64,000 bases of DNA from Rhodocyclaceae bacterium (GTDB lineage: Bacteria > Pseudomonadota > Gammaproteobacteria > Burkholderiales > Rhodocyclaceae), in contig JAGTRP010000008.1 in the NCBI GenBank assembly GCA_018261935.1, positions 143,254-207,253 of the forward strand, written 5' to 3'. The notes below the pieces were generated by a model. It was not told the DNA's origin, searched no databases, and saw only the letters and a program-made list of their open reading frames with translations. The position numbers and the translations under genes were made by a program. This document shows positions 43,248 through 53,323 of this stretch, piece after piece. Numbering within the stretch: the first letter of the stretch is position 1; every line of letters starts with the position of its first letter.

Positions 43248-44462
43248 ATGCCGCTTACCGATACCCAGATTCGTAATGCCAAGCCCACCAACAAGCAGGT
43301 GAAGCTGTCGGACGAAAAGGGCCTGTTCGTCCTGATTCATCCGAATGGCTCGAAATATTGGCGGATGAAATACCGCTTCGACGGCAAGGAAAAGAAACTG
43401 GCCTTTGGCGTTTATCCCGAAGTTGGCTTAAAGGAAGCGCGGCAACGCCGAGATGATGCGCGAAAGCTTCTGGCTGATGGCATTGACCCTGGCGAAAACA
43501 AGAAAGCCCAGAAGGCGGCTAAGGTCCAACGATCCGCCAACAGTTTCGAGGTGGTGGCCCGGGAATGGTTTGCCAAGAACCGGGACACCTGGGCGCCAAG
43601 CCACGCGGACAAGATTATCGACCGCTTGGAAAGGGACGTGTTTCCATGGCTGGGGGCCAAGCCGGTGGCCGAAATAACGCCGCCTGTCGTACTGGAAATC
43701 CTGCGCCGGATTGAGGGTAGGGGTACCCTCGATACAGCCCACCGGGCTAAAGGGAATATTTCTCAAGTCATGCGCTACGCCATCGCAACCGGCAGAGCAG
43801 AGCGTGATCCTTGCCCAGACCTGCGGGGCGCTTTGCCGCCAGCCAGGGAAAAGAACTTCCCGGCGATTACCGATCCAAAGGCCGTGGGTGAACTGCTGCG
43901 GGCTATAGATGGGTTCCGGGGCACGTTCGTTGTCCGGTGCGCCCTGCTGCTAGCCCCCCTGTTATTCGTTCGCCCCGGAGAGCTACGCCGGGCCGAGTGG
44001 GCCGGCTTCGACCTGGATAAGGCCGAATGGCGCTATTTTGTGACCAAGACCAAAACAGAGCATTCCGTTCCCCTGGCCTCGCAAGCGGTAGCCATCCTGC
44101 GGGAGCTACGCGCCCTGACCGGCCATGGTCGTTACGTGTTCCCTGGCCGTGATCCGCAAAAGGCCATGAGCGAGGCGGCGGTGAATGCGGCCCTGCGGCG
44201 CATGGGCTACGACACCAAAACGGAAATCACAGGGCATGGCTTCCGGGCCATGGCGCGGACGATCCTCCATGAGGAACTGCACGTCAAGCCGGAAGTAATC
44301 GAGCACCAACTTGCCCACAAAGTACCGGATGCCCTGGGCACGGCCTACAACCGTACCAAGTTCATGAAGGAGCGGCGGGCCATGATGCAGCAGTGGGCTG
44401 ACTACCTGGACAAGCTCAAGGCCGGGGCGGACGTGGTCCAGTTGCACGGCGACGCGGCGTAA
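43248..44462 (+). CDS. Tyrosine-type integrase (P4 family) of the tmRNA island
   Basis: The product has 404 residues from ATG 43248 with AGGAG upstream. The N-terminal DUF4102 arm-binding domain (MPLTDTQIRNAKPTNKQVKLSDEKGL) is followed by a core-binding region and the catalytic domain. Arg is in LLLAPLLFVRPGELRRAEW, His-x-x-Arg in GHGFRAMART and the nucleophile Tyr in ALGTAYNRTKFM. It inserts the island at the tmRNA 3' end. A truncated relative begins at 62542 in an equivalent position. Confidence 0.93.
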   Translation: MPLTDTQIRNAKPTNKQVKLSDEKGLFVLIHPNGSKYWRMKYRFDGKEKKLAFGVYPEVGLKEARQRRDDARKLLADGIDPGENKKAQKAAKVQRSANSFEVVAREWFAKNRDTWAPSHADKIIDRLERDVFPWLGAKPVAEITPPVVLEILRRIEGRGTLDTAHRAKGNISQVMRYAIATGRAERDPCPDLRGALPPAREKNFPAITDPKAVGELLRAIDGFRGTFVVRCALLLAPLLFVRPGELRRAEWAGFDLDKAEWRYFVTKTKTEHSVPLASQAVAILRELRALTGHGRYVFPGRDPQKAMSEAAVNAALRRMGYDTKTEITGHGFRAMARTILHEELHVKPEVIEHQLAHKVPDALGTAYNRTKFMKERRAMMQQWADYLDKLKAGADVVQLHGDAA

Positions 44463-44695
44463 CTGAGGCTCTTCACCACGGTGACGGAGAAATTTTGGAA
44501 AACTTGGGGACCAAGGGGCAGAAAGTGAATTTTGTGGCGAGGGATGGTGCCCCCTGCGCTTTTTTCGTTTATCTCGGCCTCCACCCGCCCGCAGCAATCC
44601 CGAATCATCACTTCAAATAACCAGCACCTTCCGATGAAGGGAACACATGGCTCGAAGTCTCTCCAGTAATCCGTACATTGCGCACGGGCGTGGCC

Positions 44696-45493
44696 ATGCT
44701 GCCGAATAGGCCGCTTGATCCCTCGCGGCAATATCAAATAGACGACTTCGGGCGAATTCGTCCTATCCATCAAATGGGATGGACAAAAGAGCGCTGGAAG
44801 AACGCAGCGTCGCCAGAGGCCGCGCTAGTCGATATCGCTGTCGCGCCGGTGGTTATGGCAGACATCTTCCCTCCAAGCGACTGGAGCGGATTAACGCCAG
44901 AGGAATGGACGGAAATGCGCGCCAAGCGGTACCTGGACATTGAAGACGGCTTTTACCTCGCAACCGGCGTTAACGTTGGATATGGAACATTTCGTTTTGA
45001 ATGGGGGAACGAGGTGTTTTTCAATATGCGCCCGGACTTTGGCTTCCTGTCTATCACCACCGACTTAGGCGAAGAACCCATCAATCCTGTCGAATCGGCA
45101 GTTCGAGACCGTCTCATAGACTATTACATTCAGACTGGTGCGTTGAGGAGCGCGATAGACGCCGGTGAAATTGAGCTACCAGGGCTTTACACGCTCGATT
45201 GGTGGCTTGCTTTTTGGGAACTTCGTGGCCTCCCCGTTCAAGGAGCAGGAGGATCTGCGCCCGTAACGGAAACGCCCGAACAGCGCCGCGAAAGGCTCAA
45301 GGTACGTGTGCGCGAAGAGAAAGCCAAGGGTACCAAGGCGTTTATGCAAGTGGTGGCAAAAGAGGAAGGCATCTCTCCTTCTCGCCTCAAGCAGCTTGTA
45401 GCGGCAGAATCGGCGCCCGCCGCGCCAGGCGGCATGTGGACAGGCCTGCTCCCTGCGGCCAAGAGCACTGGCTTGAAGAAAAGGAAAACCTAG
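44696..45493 (+). CDS. Hypothetical island protein with C-terminal helix-turn-helix-like segment
   Basis: The product has 265 residues from ATG 44696; TTG 44678 and GTG 44690 are alternatives. No domain was recognised in the body (WGNEVFFNMRPDFGFLSITTDLGEE). The C-terminal KVRVREEKAKGTKAFMQVVAKEEGISPSRLKQLV looks like a small HTH that could bind DNA. It lies between the integrase and the AlpA gene, where accessory regulators are usual. It is less GC-rich than the chromosome. Confidence 0.65.
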   Translation: MLPNRPLDPSRQYQIDDFGRIRPIHQMGWTKERWKNAASPEAALVDIAVAPVVMADIFPPSDWSGLTPEEWTEMRAKRYLDIEDGFYLATGVNVGYGTFRFEWGNEVFFNMRPDFGFLSITTDLGEEPINPVESAVRDRLIDYYIQTGALRSAIDAGEIELPGLYTLDWWLAFWELRGLPVQGAGGSAPVTETPEQRRERLKVRVREEKAKGTKAFMQVVAKEEGISPSRLKQLVAAESAPAAPGGMWTGLLPAAKSTGLKKRKT

Positions 45494-45597
45494 GCGTGAC
45501 GCGCCTTTCGGCGTGACGGCGCAAGACAGGTTGCGGGATAGCCCCCTGGCTAGCCTGGAATGGCGGCATGTTCAACAACACCCAACAAGGTGCCAAC

Positions 45598-45840
45598 ATG
45601 CTGCAAACCATCCTTCGCCTTCCTGCCGTCAAATCTGAATCCGGCTACTCCCGTTCCACGATCTACCTGCGCATTACGCAGGGACTCTGGCCCAAGCCTG
45701 TGAGCCTGGGCACGCGGGCGGTCGGCTGGCCCGCCCACGAGGTGGGGGCGCTCAACGCGGCACGCATCGCCGGCAAGACCGACGAGGAAATCCGCGCGCT
45801 GGTCGCCAAGCTGGAAGCTGCCCGCAAAGCGGCGATCTGA
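45598..45840 (+). CDS. AlpA-family transcriptional regulator
   Basis: The product has 80 residues from ATG 45598 (AAGGTG upstream); ATG 45568 would add ten residues. The sequence LRLPAVKSESGYSRSTIYLRITQGLWPKPVSLGTRAVGWPAHEV is the winged-HTH pattern of AlpA/excisionase-like proteins, which regulate integrase or excision in P4-type elements. It is directly upstream of the primase gene. Confidence 0.88.
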   Translation: MLQTILRLPAVKSESGYSRSTIYLRITQGLWPKPVSLGTRAVGWPAHEVGALNAARIAGKTDEEIRALVAKLEAARKAAI

Positions 45841-45850
45841 GGGTGCGGTG

Positions 45851-48409
45851 ATGAATGCGCCCGAGACAGTTTTTCCGCCCGATCCGGTGGAAACCGACAA
45901 AACCGGCGAAATCGATTCGGTGACCAACGGTGAGTTTCTGCACGCCGTGTTTGACGACGAGCTGGATAATTTGGCCGATGTGCGCCCGGTGGTAGTTAGC
46001 TTCACGGGGAGCCCCACCAGCGCGCCCAGCAAGGTCTGGTTCGGCAAGCCGTGGCAGGACGCCGCCGAGGCATCGGCAACGCTGCCCGCCAGCGCCAACA
46101 ACTTCTTCAGCTTGGCCGTCTTCCGCCCCGACGACGCCGGGCAGGTTCGGCGGCAGAAGGCGTACTTCCACGCGCTGCATGCGGTGATGCTGGATGACGT
46201 CGGCAGCAAGGTGGCGATGGACCGCCTGACCGTGCCGCCGTCGTGGTTGCTGGAGACCTCACCGGGTAACCATCAGGCCGGCTATCTGCTGCGGGAGCCG
46301 CTGACCGATGGCCTTGCCGCCGACCGTCTGATGAATGCCATCGTTGCTGCCGGCCTATGCGATCCCGGCGCCAATGGCCCCCGCGCGCGCTTGGCCAGGC
46401 TGCCGGTGGCAGTGAACGGTAAGCATTCGCCGCCGTTTCCGTGCCGCTTGGTGACCTGGGCGCCCGAGCTGCGCTATACGGTCGATGAGCTAATCGCTGG
46501 CCTTCAGTTGGAAATGGCGCCGGCCGAACGCCCCAAGCGGCAAAGTACACGCGGGGCACAGGAACGGCCTGCCGATGGCGATCCGGTCTGGATTCCGCGC
46601 CCCGAAGAAAACATCATCCTTGCCGCGCTTCGCAGTCGCGGTCTGTACAAGACGCCGTTGGGCGACGGCAAGCACGACATCACCTGCCCCTGGGTAAAGG
46701 AACACACCGGCGAGTCCGACGGCGGCACAGCCTATTTTGAACCCGACGACCACTGGCCCATTGGCGGCTTCAAGTGCCTGCACGGCCATTGCGCCGAACG
46801 GCACATCCGTGACCTGCTGCGTTTGCTCGATATCGAACTCAACGCGGCACGCATGAAGCCGACCATTCGAGTTATGCCGGGAGAGATTCATCGCGTGGTC
46901 GATGCCGCCGAGCACGAGCTGGCGCAATCACGCCGGCACTACCAGCGTGGTGGTTTGATCGTGACCGTCGTCACCGACCCCGGTACCCGCGAAACCCGCG
47001 TGCAGGAAATCACGCAATCGGCCTTGGTGAGGGCGCTGGCCGGGGCGGCAACGTGGGAACGCTTTGATGGCCGTGCCGAGGACTGGGTACGCACCGATCC
47101 GCCTGCCCGCCATGCGGCCGTACTGTTCGATTCGACCAGTTATCCGCATCTCCCGGTACTCAATGGCCTAGCGCGCCAGCCCTATCTGCGTCCCGATGGC
47201 AGCCTGGCGACGGCAGCGGGGTACGACCTGGTCACCGGCATGTTCGGGGTGTTCGATGTGCGGGAGTTCTCGATTCCCGACTGCCCGACCCGTGACCAGG
47301 CCGAAACCGCACTGGCGCTGCTGAAAGACTTGTTGGCAGAATTTAGCTTCGCTGGCGATGCCGACCTCGCAGCGGCCTTGGTGGCGATGCTTGCAGCCGC
47401 CATCCGGCCCAGCCTGAGCCATGCGCCGATGTTCCATGTGCGGGCGCATATGGTCGGCTCCGGCAAGTCCTACCTGTGCGAATTGATAACCGCCTTTGCC
47501 ACCCCACAGCGCGGGACGCCGACGACCTTCCCGGCCGACGACGAGGAATGCCGAAAGCTGCTGCTCGCCGAGCTGCTGCGCGCCCCAGCGGTGATCGAGT
47601 TCGACAACCTGACCGGCGATCTGGTGGCCCACAAAAGCCTATGCACGGCGCTGACTTCGGAATTTCTGAGCGGGCGCATTCTGGGCGTTTCAAAGACCGC
47701 CACTGTCAGCACCCGCGCCTTGTTGCTTTCCAGCGGCAACAACGTGGGGCCGATTCAGGACATGACCCGCCGCTGCATCACCATCCGCCTCGACCCTGGC
47801 TGTGAGGTGCCGGCGTCGCGTAGCTTCACGCGGCCCGATCTGGTGCGCGATGTCTTGCGCGAAAGGGGGCGCTACGTCTCGGCGGCCTTGACCATTATCC
47901 GAGCATGGATAGTCGCCGGCAGACCGAAGAGCGCCTGCAAGTCGTTGGCAAGCTACGGCGACTGGTCCGATCTGTGCCGGCAACCCTTGCTCTGGCTCGG
48001 CTGTGCCGACCCGACCGCCTCCGTATTCGAGGCCATGGCCGACGATCCGGACCGTGAAACGCTGGCCCGCCTGCTGACCGCATGGCAATCGGTGTTCGGC
48101 AAAACCCCGGCAATGGTGCGCGATGCCGTGAAGCAGGCGCACGCACTGTATGACGAACGGGCGGAGCTGCGCGAAGTGCTCCACGACATCGCCGACGAAC
48201 GGGGTGAAATCAACCGCCGCAAGCTCGGCTGGTGGATCAGGCGCAACGCCGGCCGTATCGTCGATGGACTACGTTTCGTCCGGGCCAGTGGCAACCGCTC
48301 GGCGGAAGCCTGGCAGGTGGAATCGGTTTCGCCGTTTTCGTCGGTTTCCAGCGGCCTAAACGAAAAAACTGTCACTACCTCATATGCCCGTGCCAGTCGA
48401 GGCGAGTAA
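45851..48409 (+). CDS. Primase/helicase-type replication protein of the island
   Basis: The product has 852 residues (ATG 45851; GTG 45848 also possible). The N-terminal half has a RepB/primase-like region (RQKAYFHALHAVMLDDVGSKV; WLLETSPGNHQAGYLL). A Cys/His segment in ITCPWVKEHTGESDGGTAYFEPDD and GFKCLHGHCAERHI may bind zinc. The C-terminal helicase part has Walker A HMVGSGKSYL near residue 535 and Walker B APAVIEFDNLTGD near 580. It probably replicates the excised element. The C-terminus is likely DNA-binding. It starts 10 bp after alpA. Confidence 0.8.
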   Translation: MNAPETVFPPDPVETDKTGEIDSVTNGEFLHAVFDDELDNLADVRPVVVSFTGSPTSAPSKVWFGKPWQDAAEASATLPASANNFFSLAVFRPDDAGQVRRQKAYFHALHAVMLDDVGSKVAMDRLTVPPSWLLETSPGNHQAGYLLREPLTDGLAADRLMNAIVAAGLCDPGANGPRARLARLPVAVNGKHSPPFPCRLVTWAPELRYTVDELIAGLQLEMAPAERPKRQSTRGAQERPADGDPVWIPRPEENIILAALRSRGLYKTPLGDGKHDITCPWVKEHTGESDGGTAYFEPDDHWPIGGFKCLHGHCAERHIRDLLRLLDIELNAARMKPTIRVMPGEIHRVVDAAEHELAQSRRHYQRGGLIVTVVTDPGTRETRVQEITQSALVRALAGAATWERFDGRAEDWVRTDPPARHAAVLFDSTSYPHLPVLNGLARQPYLRPDGSLATAAGYDLVTGMFGVFDVREFSIPDCPTRDQAETALALLKDLLAEFSFAGDADLAAALVAMLAAAIRPSLSHAPMFHVRAHMVGSGKSYLCELITAFATPQRGTPTTFPADDEECRKLLLAELLRAPAVIEFDNLTGDLVAHKSLCTALTSEFLSGRILGVSKTATVSTRALLLSSGNNVGPIQDMTRRCITIRLDPGCEVPASRSFTRPDLVRDVLRERGRYVSAALTIIRAWIVAGRPKSACKSLASYGDWSDLCRQPLLWLGCADPTASVFEAMADDPDRETLARLLTAWQSVFGKTPAMVRDAVKQAHALYDERAELREVLHDIADERGEINRRKLGWWIRRNAGRIVDGLRFVRASGNRSAEAWQVESVSPFSSVSSGLNEKTVTTSYARASRGE

Positions 48410-48675
48410 TAAGTGTCGGCGCGCATCCAAATTTACCCAGGTGTGCGCGTTGAAGGAGTACCCAGGGATACCAGCCGCATTTCGTAATGCGGCCCGTGGG
48501 CGAGTGTAGCGCAATGGGTGCGCTGGGGAAGCCGCGCCGACAAGGCCCTGGAGGACCTCGATGCCTCGCGCCACCCAACCTCAGCCACCCAACCTCAACC
48601 AGGCGCTGGTCCATGACCGGGCCACCGGCCGCTATCTCGGCGTCCGGTTGGAAGGCGCCGCCCTTGCCGGGGAAT

Positions 48676-49416
48676 TCAATAGCTCAGTTGCGTCCGGCCG
48701 ATTTCGCAGACGAGGGTATCGCCCGCCTGTGCCTTCTCCAGAAGGACCCTGGCTGCAGCAACGCCTTCTTCGGCCCATGGCCTCAGGACGGCAACCGCCT
48801 CCTCAAAGCGGCCCAATTCGCGCAACAACTCGCCGACCATCATGGCATTCCGTTTTTCGGGCGGCAGGGCTTCTACCAAAGCGAGCAGCGCCTGCTTGTT
48901 GTCCCGCTTCTCCGGGTCCGACAGCGGATCATCCCCTTGGTGGCCTCGCGCCGGATGATTGCCGGCCCACCACAGCCGGGTGCGCAGGTACGACGCGCGC
49001 TCCGGCGTCGTTCCCCATCCTTCGTGCACGGCCCTGTGCAGGTCGTGGACATCCGGGGCTTCGACCCGTAGGGCTCGCTGCCACTCTTGGGGCAACGCCT
49101 TCCACGCGATTGTCTTGGCCACCTCTTGGCGCGGGTCGAACCCCATCCGTGCCAGGAACCGCCGCCACCCGGGCCAATCTGACTTCACGGGCTGCTCAGG
49201 GAGCCACCCCAGTTCCTCAGCATCGTCGAACCAAAATAGCCGGGTGCATTCCGGGCAGCGCCCCAGGGTGCTGAACGTGCCCATGTCGAGCGTGGAGATA
49301 TAGCCATCGCTCCAGCTCACCGAGCCAAAGTCCCGCCAGGATGCCAGCCGTTGATGGAGGACGACACATCGGCAATTCGGGCAGGCGAGCACAGCCGGAG
49401 CAGCAAATCGGGTCAT
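48676..49416 (-). CDS. Hypothetical zinc-ribbon protein
   Basis: The 246-residue protein has two CxxC pairs (LACPNCRCVV near residue 11 and LGRCPECTRLFWFDDAEEL near 53), a probable zinc ribbon. A Trp/Arg-rich middle and a helical C-terminal half with a TPR-like stretch (NAMMVGELLRELGRFEEAVAVLRPWAEEGVAAARVLLEKA) follow. It is on the opposite strand to the integration and replication genes and shows protein-like composition throughout. No function was recognised. Confidence 0.65.
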   Translation of the reverse strand: MTRFAAPAVLACPNCRCVVLHQRLASWRDFGSVSWSDGYISTLDMGTFSTLGRCPECTRLFWFDDAEELGWLPEQPVKSDWPGWRRFLARMGFDPRQEVAKTIAWKALPQEWQRALRVEAPDVHDLHRAVHEGWGTTPERASYLRTRLWWAGNHPARGHQGDDPLSDPEKRDNKQALLALVEALPPEKRNAMMVGELLRELGRFEEAVAVLRPWAEEGVAAARVLLEKAQAGDTLVCEIGRTQLSY

Positions 49417-49495
49417 GGCAATGACTTGGGGATTGATTCCGCCATGCTAGCGCAAGCGGCAGTTGGCGTGGGCAAGGCGGTGGCTGAGCTAGACC

Positions 49496-50026
49496 TCACG
49501 CGTCGCAGTCAGCGAACGCTTCACCGAGTTCGTCAAAGGATAAGTAACGGATGCCGTCAAACCCGGACGCTTCACCCGGCTCGACCTGGAGCAATTGATA
49601 CTGCCCTTGATCGTCCATGAAACCCACACCAAACGGATGGGTGAGGGAGCGGGCGGCCAGGTAGGCGGCCGTCGCTTTGCCCACCGTCGCATACTCGAAG
49701 CCCTGGAACGCCGCCCCCATGCCGCACAGCGTCGCATCATCGCGCTCGTTTTCTGCCCGGAGGAACTGGATGAACTCGGCTTGCTTTTGGGCGAGTTCCG
49801 GGTTGATGCGTCGATCTAGGCCATCGGGAGCATCAATCCCTGCCAGGAAGACCAGCTCCCCCGGCATTTCGACGAACAGGATGTCGGTGAACACCTTGCA
49901 GAACAGGTTATGCCGTACGGCCTTGATATCTGCCGACCAGTATTCCGCCTTGCCCGGCGTCTTGCCGACGCGTTGGCAGTGGGCGGCTGCAAATGCGATG
50001 GGCGGCGCAAACTTCGCTGAAGTCAT
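49496..50026 (-). CDS. Hypothetical protein
   Basis: The product has 176 residues from ATG 50026 (AAAAGGA seven bases upstream; ATG 50032 is too close to that site). The sequence AEYWSADIKAVRHNLFCKVFTDILFVEMPGELVFLAGIDAP, then INPELAQKQAEFIQFLRAENER, is soluble and mixed alpha/beta. No motif or family was recognised. It follows the zinc-ribbon gene on the same strand with a gap of 79 bp. Confidence 0.6.
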   Translation of the reverse strand: MTSAKFAPPIAFAAAHCQRVGKTPGKAEYWSADIKAVRHNLFCKVFTDILFVEMPGELVFLAGIDAPDGLDRRINPELAQKQAEFIQFLRAENERDDATLCGMGAAFQGFEYATVGKATAAYLAARSLTHPFGVGFMDDQGQYQLLQVEPGEASGFDGIRYLSFDELGEAFADCDA

Positions 50027-50320
50027 TTTCATGTCCTTTTCTTTGCATGGATTTCTTGGTGTCTGGCCAGGAAGGCGGGCGTGTGGATTGCGCTCGGGGC
50101 GTCCTCATGCCCCCAGGCGCTGGCGATTGGAGGCGCAGAAGATTGGGTTGGGATGGCTTCGGTCCGCCTTCGTCGTCCTTTGGGACTCCAAAGAGATCGC
50201 CCGCAAGCCTCGCCTTCGCCGGGCAAATTCCGTAGCCCCTGTCCGCGGCGAGAAATCGCACGCGATTCCTATAGTTATGGGAAGACGCCATGATACGACC
50301 CGGGCCAAATTCCGCCAACT

Positions 50321-50566
50321 ATGGGAGGGATTTTGGAGCCAGGGGTTGCTTTCGGGAGGGTGGTGCGTCGGTTGCGGCAAAACGCCGGCCTGACGCAAGA
50401 GCAGCTTGCGTTCGAAGCCGAACTGCGCCGTACCTATGTCAGCATTCTCGAACTCGGGCAGCAACAACCGTCCCTCGCCACGATTCTCAAACTGGCCGCT
50501 GCCTTCAAGCTGCCGGCCCGAGACCTGATCGGGCTGGTCGAAAACGAGTTGAACACTTCGGACTAA
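50321..50566 (+). CDS. XRE-family helix-turn-helix regulator
   Basis: The 81-residue protein is a single HTH domain: FGRVVRRLRQNAGLTQEQLAFEAELRRTYVSILELGQQQPSLATILKLAAAF. ATG 50321 has little ribosome site of its own; TTG 50333 just after GGGAGGG is an alternative start. It is a likely repressor for nearby genes, possibly the restriction-modification system 650 bp downstream, whose expression must be timed on entry into a new host. Confidence 0.85.
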   Translation: MGGILEPGVAFGRVVRRLRQNAGLTQEQLAFEAELRRTYVSILELGQQQPSLATILKLAAAFKLPARDLIGLVENELNTSD

Positions 50567-51214
50567 CCAAGGGATCGAGCCCGAGCTGGGCGGTCGCCGA
50601 CATCAGGCGTGCTGCACGCCTCCCATGGGCCGCGGGAGCTCGGCCCGCGCAACGAACTGCCGCCCGGCGCAGCATTGTCCCCAACGACGTGATCGCCGAC
50701 TGCGTCGGCATCGATGAAGGTATTTGGCAATACGGCAGGGCCTTGGGGCTGCGTTGGCGGACGGCGGTTACCATGGTTACCACGGAATCCAGGTCGTAAA
50801 TTGATGCCGGTATCCAGCGAAATCGCCCATTGGCGCGCACTCTGGATGCGCACTTCCTGTCTACGCAGCAAGGCGGGAGGTACACAGCAAAACTTGGCCG
50901 AGTGCGGATGCCGGTCACGTTGACCGTCTGTGCCGGGGTCCGTTGACCTGCATGTGAGCTTCTTGCTGCTAATGGCCGGTATTAGGCAGCCTATCTGGCG
51001 GAAGTTTTCGTCACTGATCGGTCAACTGCCGACAGTCGTCGTTTCCACAGAGCTGTCATCTGAGCGGCCGCTGTACTTTGAGACCTGCCGTATAGCCAAT
51101 TCACAGTGATCGACCAATCCTGCCATTAGGTCATCGATTGCTGCTAGGCAGATATGTATCATTCGCCTGCCGCTCAGCCGAGAATGAAACAGAACAACAG
51201 CCACATGACTACCC
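50567..51214. other. Non-coding stretch before hsdM
   Basis: No convincing gene was found in these 648 bases. Short open frames on both strands lack protein-like sequence. The region should contain the hsdMSR promoter. It may include remnants of earlier insertions, but none was identified. Confidence 0.4.
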
Positions 51215-53323
51215 ATGAATAGAGAACAACTCAAGAAACTGGAGCGCGACCTCTGGGCCGCCGCCGACAAGCTGCGCGCCAACTCCGACCTCAAGGCCAG
51301 CGAATACAGCACCCCCGTGCTCGGCCTGATCTTCCTCAAGTTTGCCGACAACAAATACCGCCAGCACGAAGCCGCTATCCGGCAGGAATACGAAAAGCTC
51401 AAGGGCACGCGGCGCGAAAAGGGCCTGGAGGAAATCGCCATTGAAAAGTGTGGCTTCTTCCTCCAGGACTACGCCCGCTACGATTACCTGCTCCAGCTGC
51501 CCGAGCAAGAAAACATCGCCAAGGCCATCCGCCGGGCCATGGCCAGCATCGAACTGAGCAAGCCCGAGCTGCTGGGCGTGCTGCCCCAGGAGGAATACGA
51601 CCGCTTCACCCGCAGCGACAAGAACAAAGGGATTCCCAAGGACCTGCTCAAGCTCTTCTCGGACATTCCGGTGGATGCCGCGGGCGACGTGTTCGGCCAG
51701 ATTTACGAATACTTCCTCGCCAACTTCGCCCTCAGCGAAGGCCAGGGCGGGGGCGAGTTCTTCACCCCGCGCTCCGTCGTCAAACTAATGACCGAGATCA
51801 TCGAGCCCCATGGCGGCAAGGTCTACGACCCGGCCTGCGGCTCCGGCGGCATGTTCGTCCAGTCGGCGGAGTTCATCCACCAGCACCAGGCCGACAAGGC
51901 TGCCGACCTGGACGTGTACGTCTGCGGTACCGAAAAGACCCTGGAAACCGTCAAGCTGGCCAAGATGAACCTGGCTGTTAACAACCTGCGCGGCGATATC
52001 AAGCAGGCCAACACTTATTACGAAGACCCCTTCAACGCCTTTGGTGCCTTCGACTACGTGATGGCCAATCCGCCCTTCAACGTGGACGACGTGACGCTGG
52101 ACGCGGTGGAAAAGGACCCGCGCTTCAACACCTACGGCGTGCCCCGCAACAAGACCAAGGCCAAGGCCAAGAAAGAGAACGACGGCAAGGAAAAGGCCAT
52201 CGAGACAGTGCCCAACGGCAACTACCTGTGGATCAACCTGTTCGCCACCTCGCTAAAAGAAGGCGGCCGCGCGGCCCTGGTCATGGCCAACTCGGCTTCC
52301 GATGCCCGCCACTCCGAAGCCGAGATTCGCCGGACCTTGATCGAGCAGAACCTGATCTACGGCATGCTCACCCTGCCGTCCAACCTGTTCTACACCGTCA
52401 CCCTGCCGGCCACCCTGTGGTTCTTCGACAGGGGCAAGACCGACGAGCGGGTGCTGTTCATCGACGCCCGTAATATCTTTACCCAAATCGACCGGGCACA
52501 CCGGGAGCTGAGCGACGAGCAGATCCAGAACGTCGCCATCATTCCGCGCCTGCACAAAGGCCGGCGAAAGGAATTCGTGGACCTGGTGGACCGCTACCTG
52601 CGTCTAGGCATGGCCCAACTGCACGAGGCGGCCGAGCACCTGCCCGGCTTGAACAAGCGCCTGCTGGCCGTGCTGGCCGAAGAGGCCGACGAACAAGCCA
52701 CCCAGGCCGCCCGGGATGCCATTGCCCACCTGGAGGCCCAATGGGCGCAATTGGTGGAACTGGACAAGGCTCAAGCCCAGCACGAACGCAGCCGTGGCCA
52801 GAATCACAGTATAGAAGGCCGCAACGATGCCCAGCACGCGCTACGCGCCCGCTTCTCGCCCTTCTTCGATGGGTTGCATGGGGCGGTGAAGGCCTTGGAC
52901 AAGACCATCCGCGAGATGGACAAACGCAAGGCCGAAGCCGCCAAGGCCGAAGGCAAGCGAGTTACCGCTAACCGCCAGACCAAGGCGGTGAAAGAAGCCG
53001 TGCAGGCTCTGCACGGTGAATTGAAGGCCGCCGAACTGTTCTACCAGCACGTAAGCTGGTTACAGGAGCGTTTCCCCAAAGCCTGCTATGAAGACGTGAC
53101 AGGCCTATGCAAGCTGGCCAGCCGGGAGGAGATCAAGGAGCAGGATTGGTCACTGAGCCCGGGGCGTTATGTGGGGGTGGTGATCGAGGAAGATGGCAAG
53201 ACGGAAGAGGAGTTTCTTTCGGAACTTGCTGAGGCTGGGGATGAGCTCTCTCTGTTGCAATCTGAGGCTCATGAGCTCGAAGCGGTCATTGCTAAGAATC
53301 TTGCCGTTTTGACGGGGCTGTAA
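51215..53323 (+). CDS. hsdM: Type I restriction-modification system methyltransferase subunit HsdM
   Basis: The 702-residue protein has the N-terminal HsdM helical domain (REQLKKLERDLWAAADKLRANSDLKASEYSTPVLGLIFLKFAD). The N6-adenine methylase motifs are D205PACGSGGMFV (SAM binding) and N285PPF (catalytic). A long charged coiled-coil C-terminal extension (about residues 480-690) makes it longer than classic HsdM. It methylates the host's recognition sites and is required for cleavage. The hsdS start follows its stop without a gap. Confidence 0.93.
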   Translation: MNREQLKKLERDLWAAADKLRANSDLKASEYSTPVLGLIFLKFADNKYRQHEAAIRQEYEKLKGTRREKGLEEIAIEKCGFFLQDYARYDYLLQLPEQENIAKAIRRAMASIELSKPELLGVLPQEEYDRFTRSDKNKGIPKDLLKLFSDIPVDAAGDVFGQIYEYFLANFALSEGQGGGEFFTPRSVVKLMTEIIEPHGGKVYDPACGSGGMFVQSAEFIHQHQADKAADLDVYVCGTEKTLETVKLAKMNLAVNNLRGDIKQANTYYEDPFNAFGAFDYVMANPPFNVDDVTLDAVEKDPRFNTYGVPRNKTKAKAKKENDGKEKAIETVPNGNYLWINLFATSLKEGGRAALVMANSASDARHSEAEIRRTLIEQNLIYGMLTLPSNLFYTVTLPATLWFFDRGKTDERVLFIDARNIFTQIDRAHRELSDEQIQNVAIIPRLHKGRRKEFVDLVDRYLRLGMAQLHEAAEHLPGLNKRLLAVLAEEADEQATQAARDAIAHLEAQWAQLVELDKAQAQHERSRGQNHSIEGRNDAQHALRARFSPFFDGLHGAVKALDKTIREMDKRKAEAAKAEGKRVTANRQTKAVKEAVQALHGELKAAELFYQHVSWLQERFPKACYEDVTGLCKLASREEIKEQDWSLSPGRYVGVVIEEDGKTEEEFLSELAEAGDELSLLQSEAHELEAVIAKNLAVLTGL

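Noticed and set aside
46928..48184. Several reverse-strand frames opposite the primase/helicase gene
   Set aside because: All are shadows; the plus-strand protein has Walker motifs and continuous coding character.
48561..48690. Short plus-strand reading MPRATQPQPPNLNQALVHD with protein-like first 40 codons
   Set aside because: It runs into the reverse complement of the zinc-ribbon gene and loses protein character; at most a remnant of a truncated gene.
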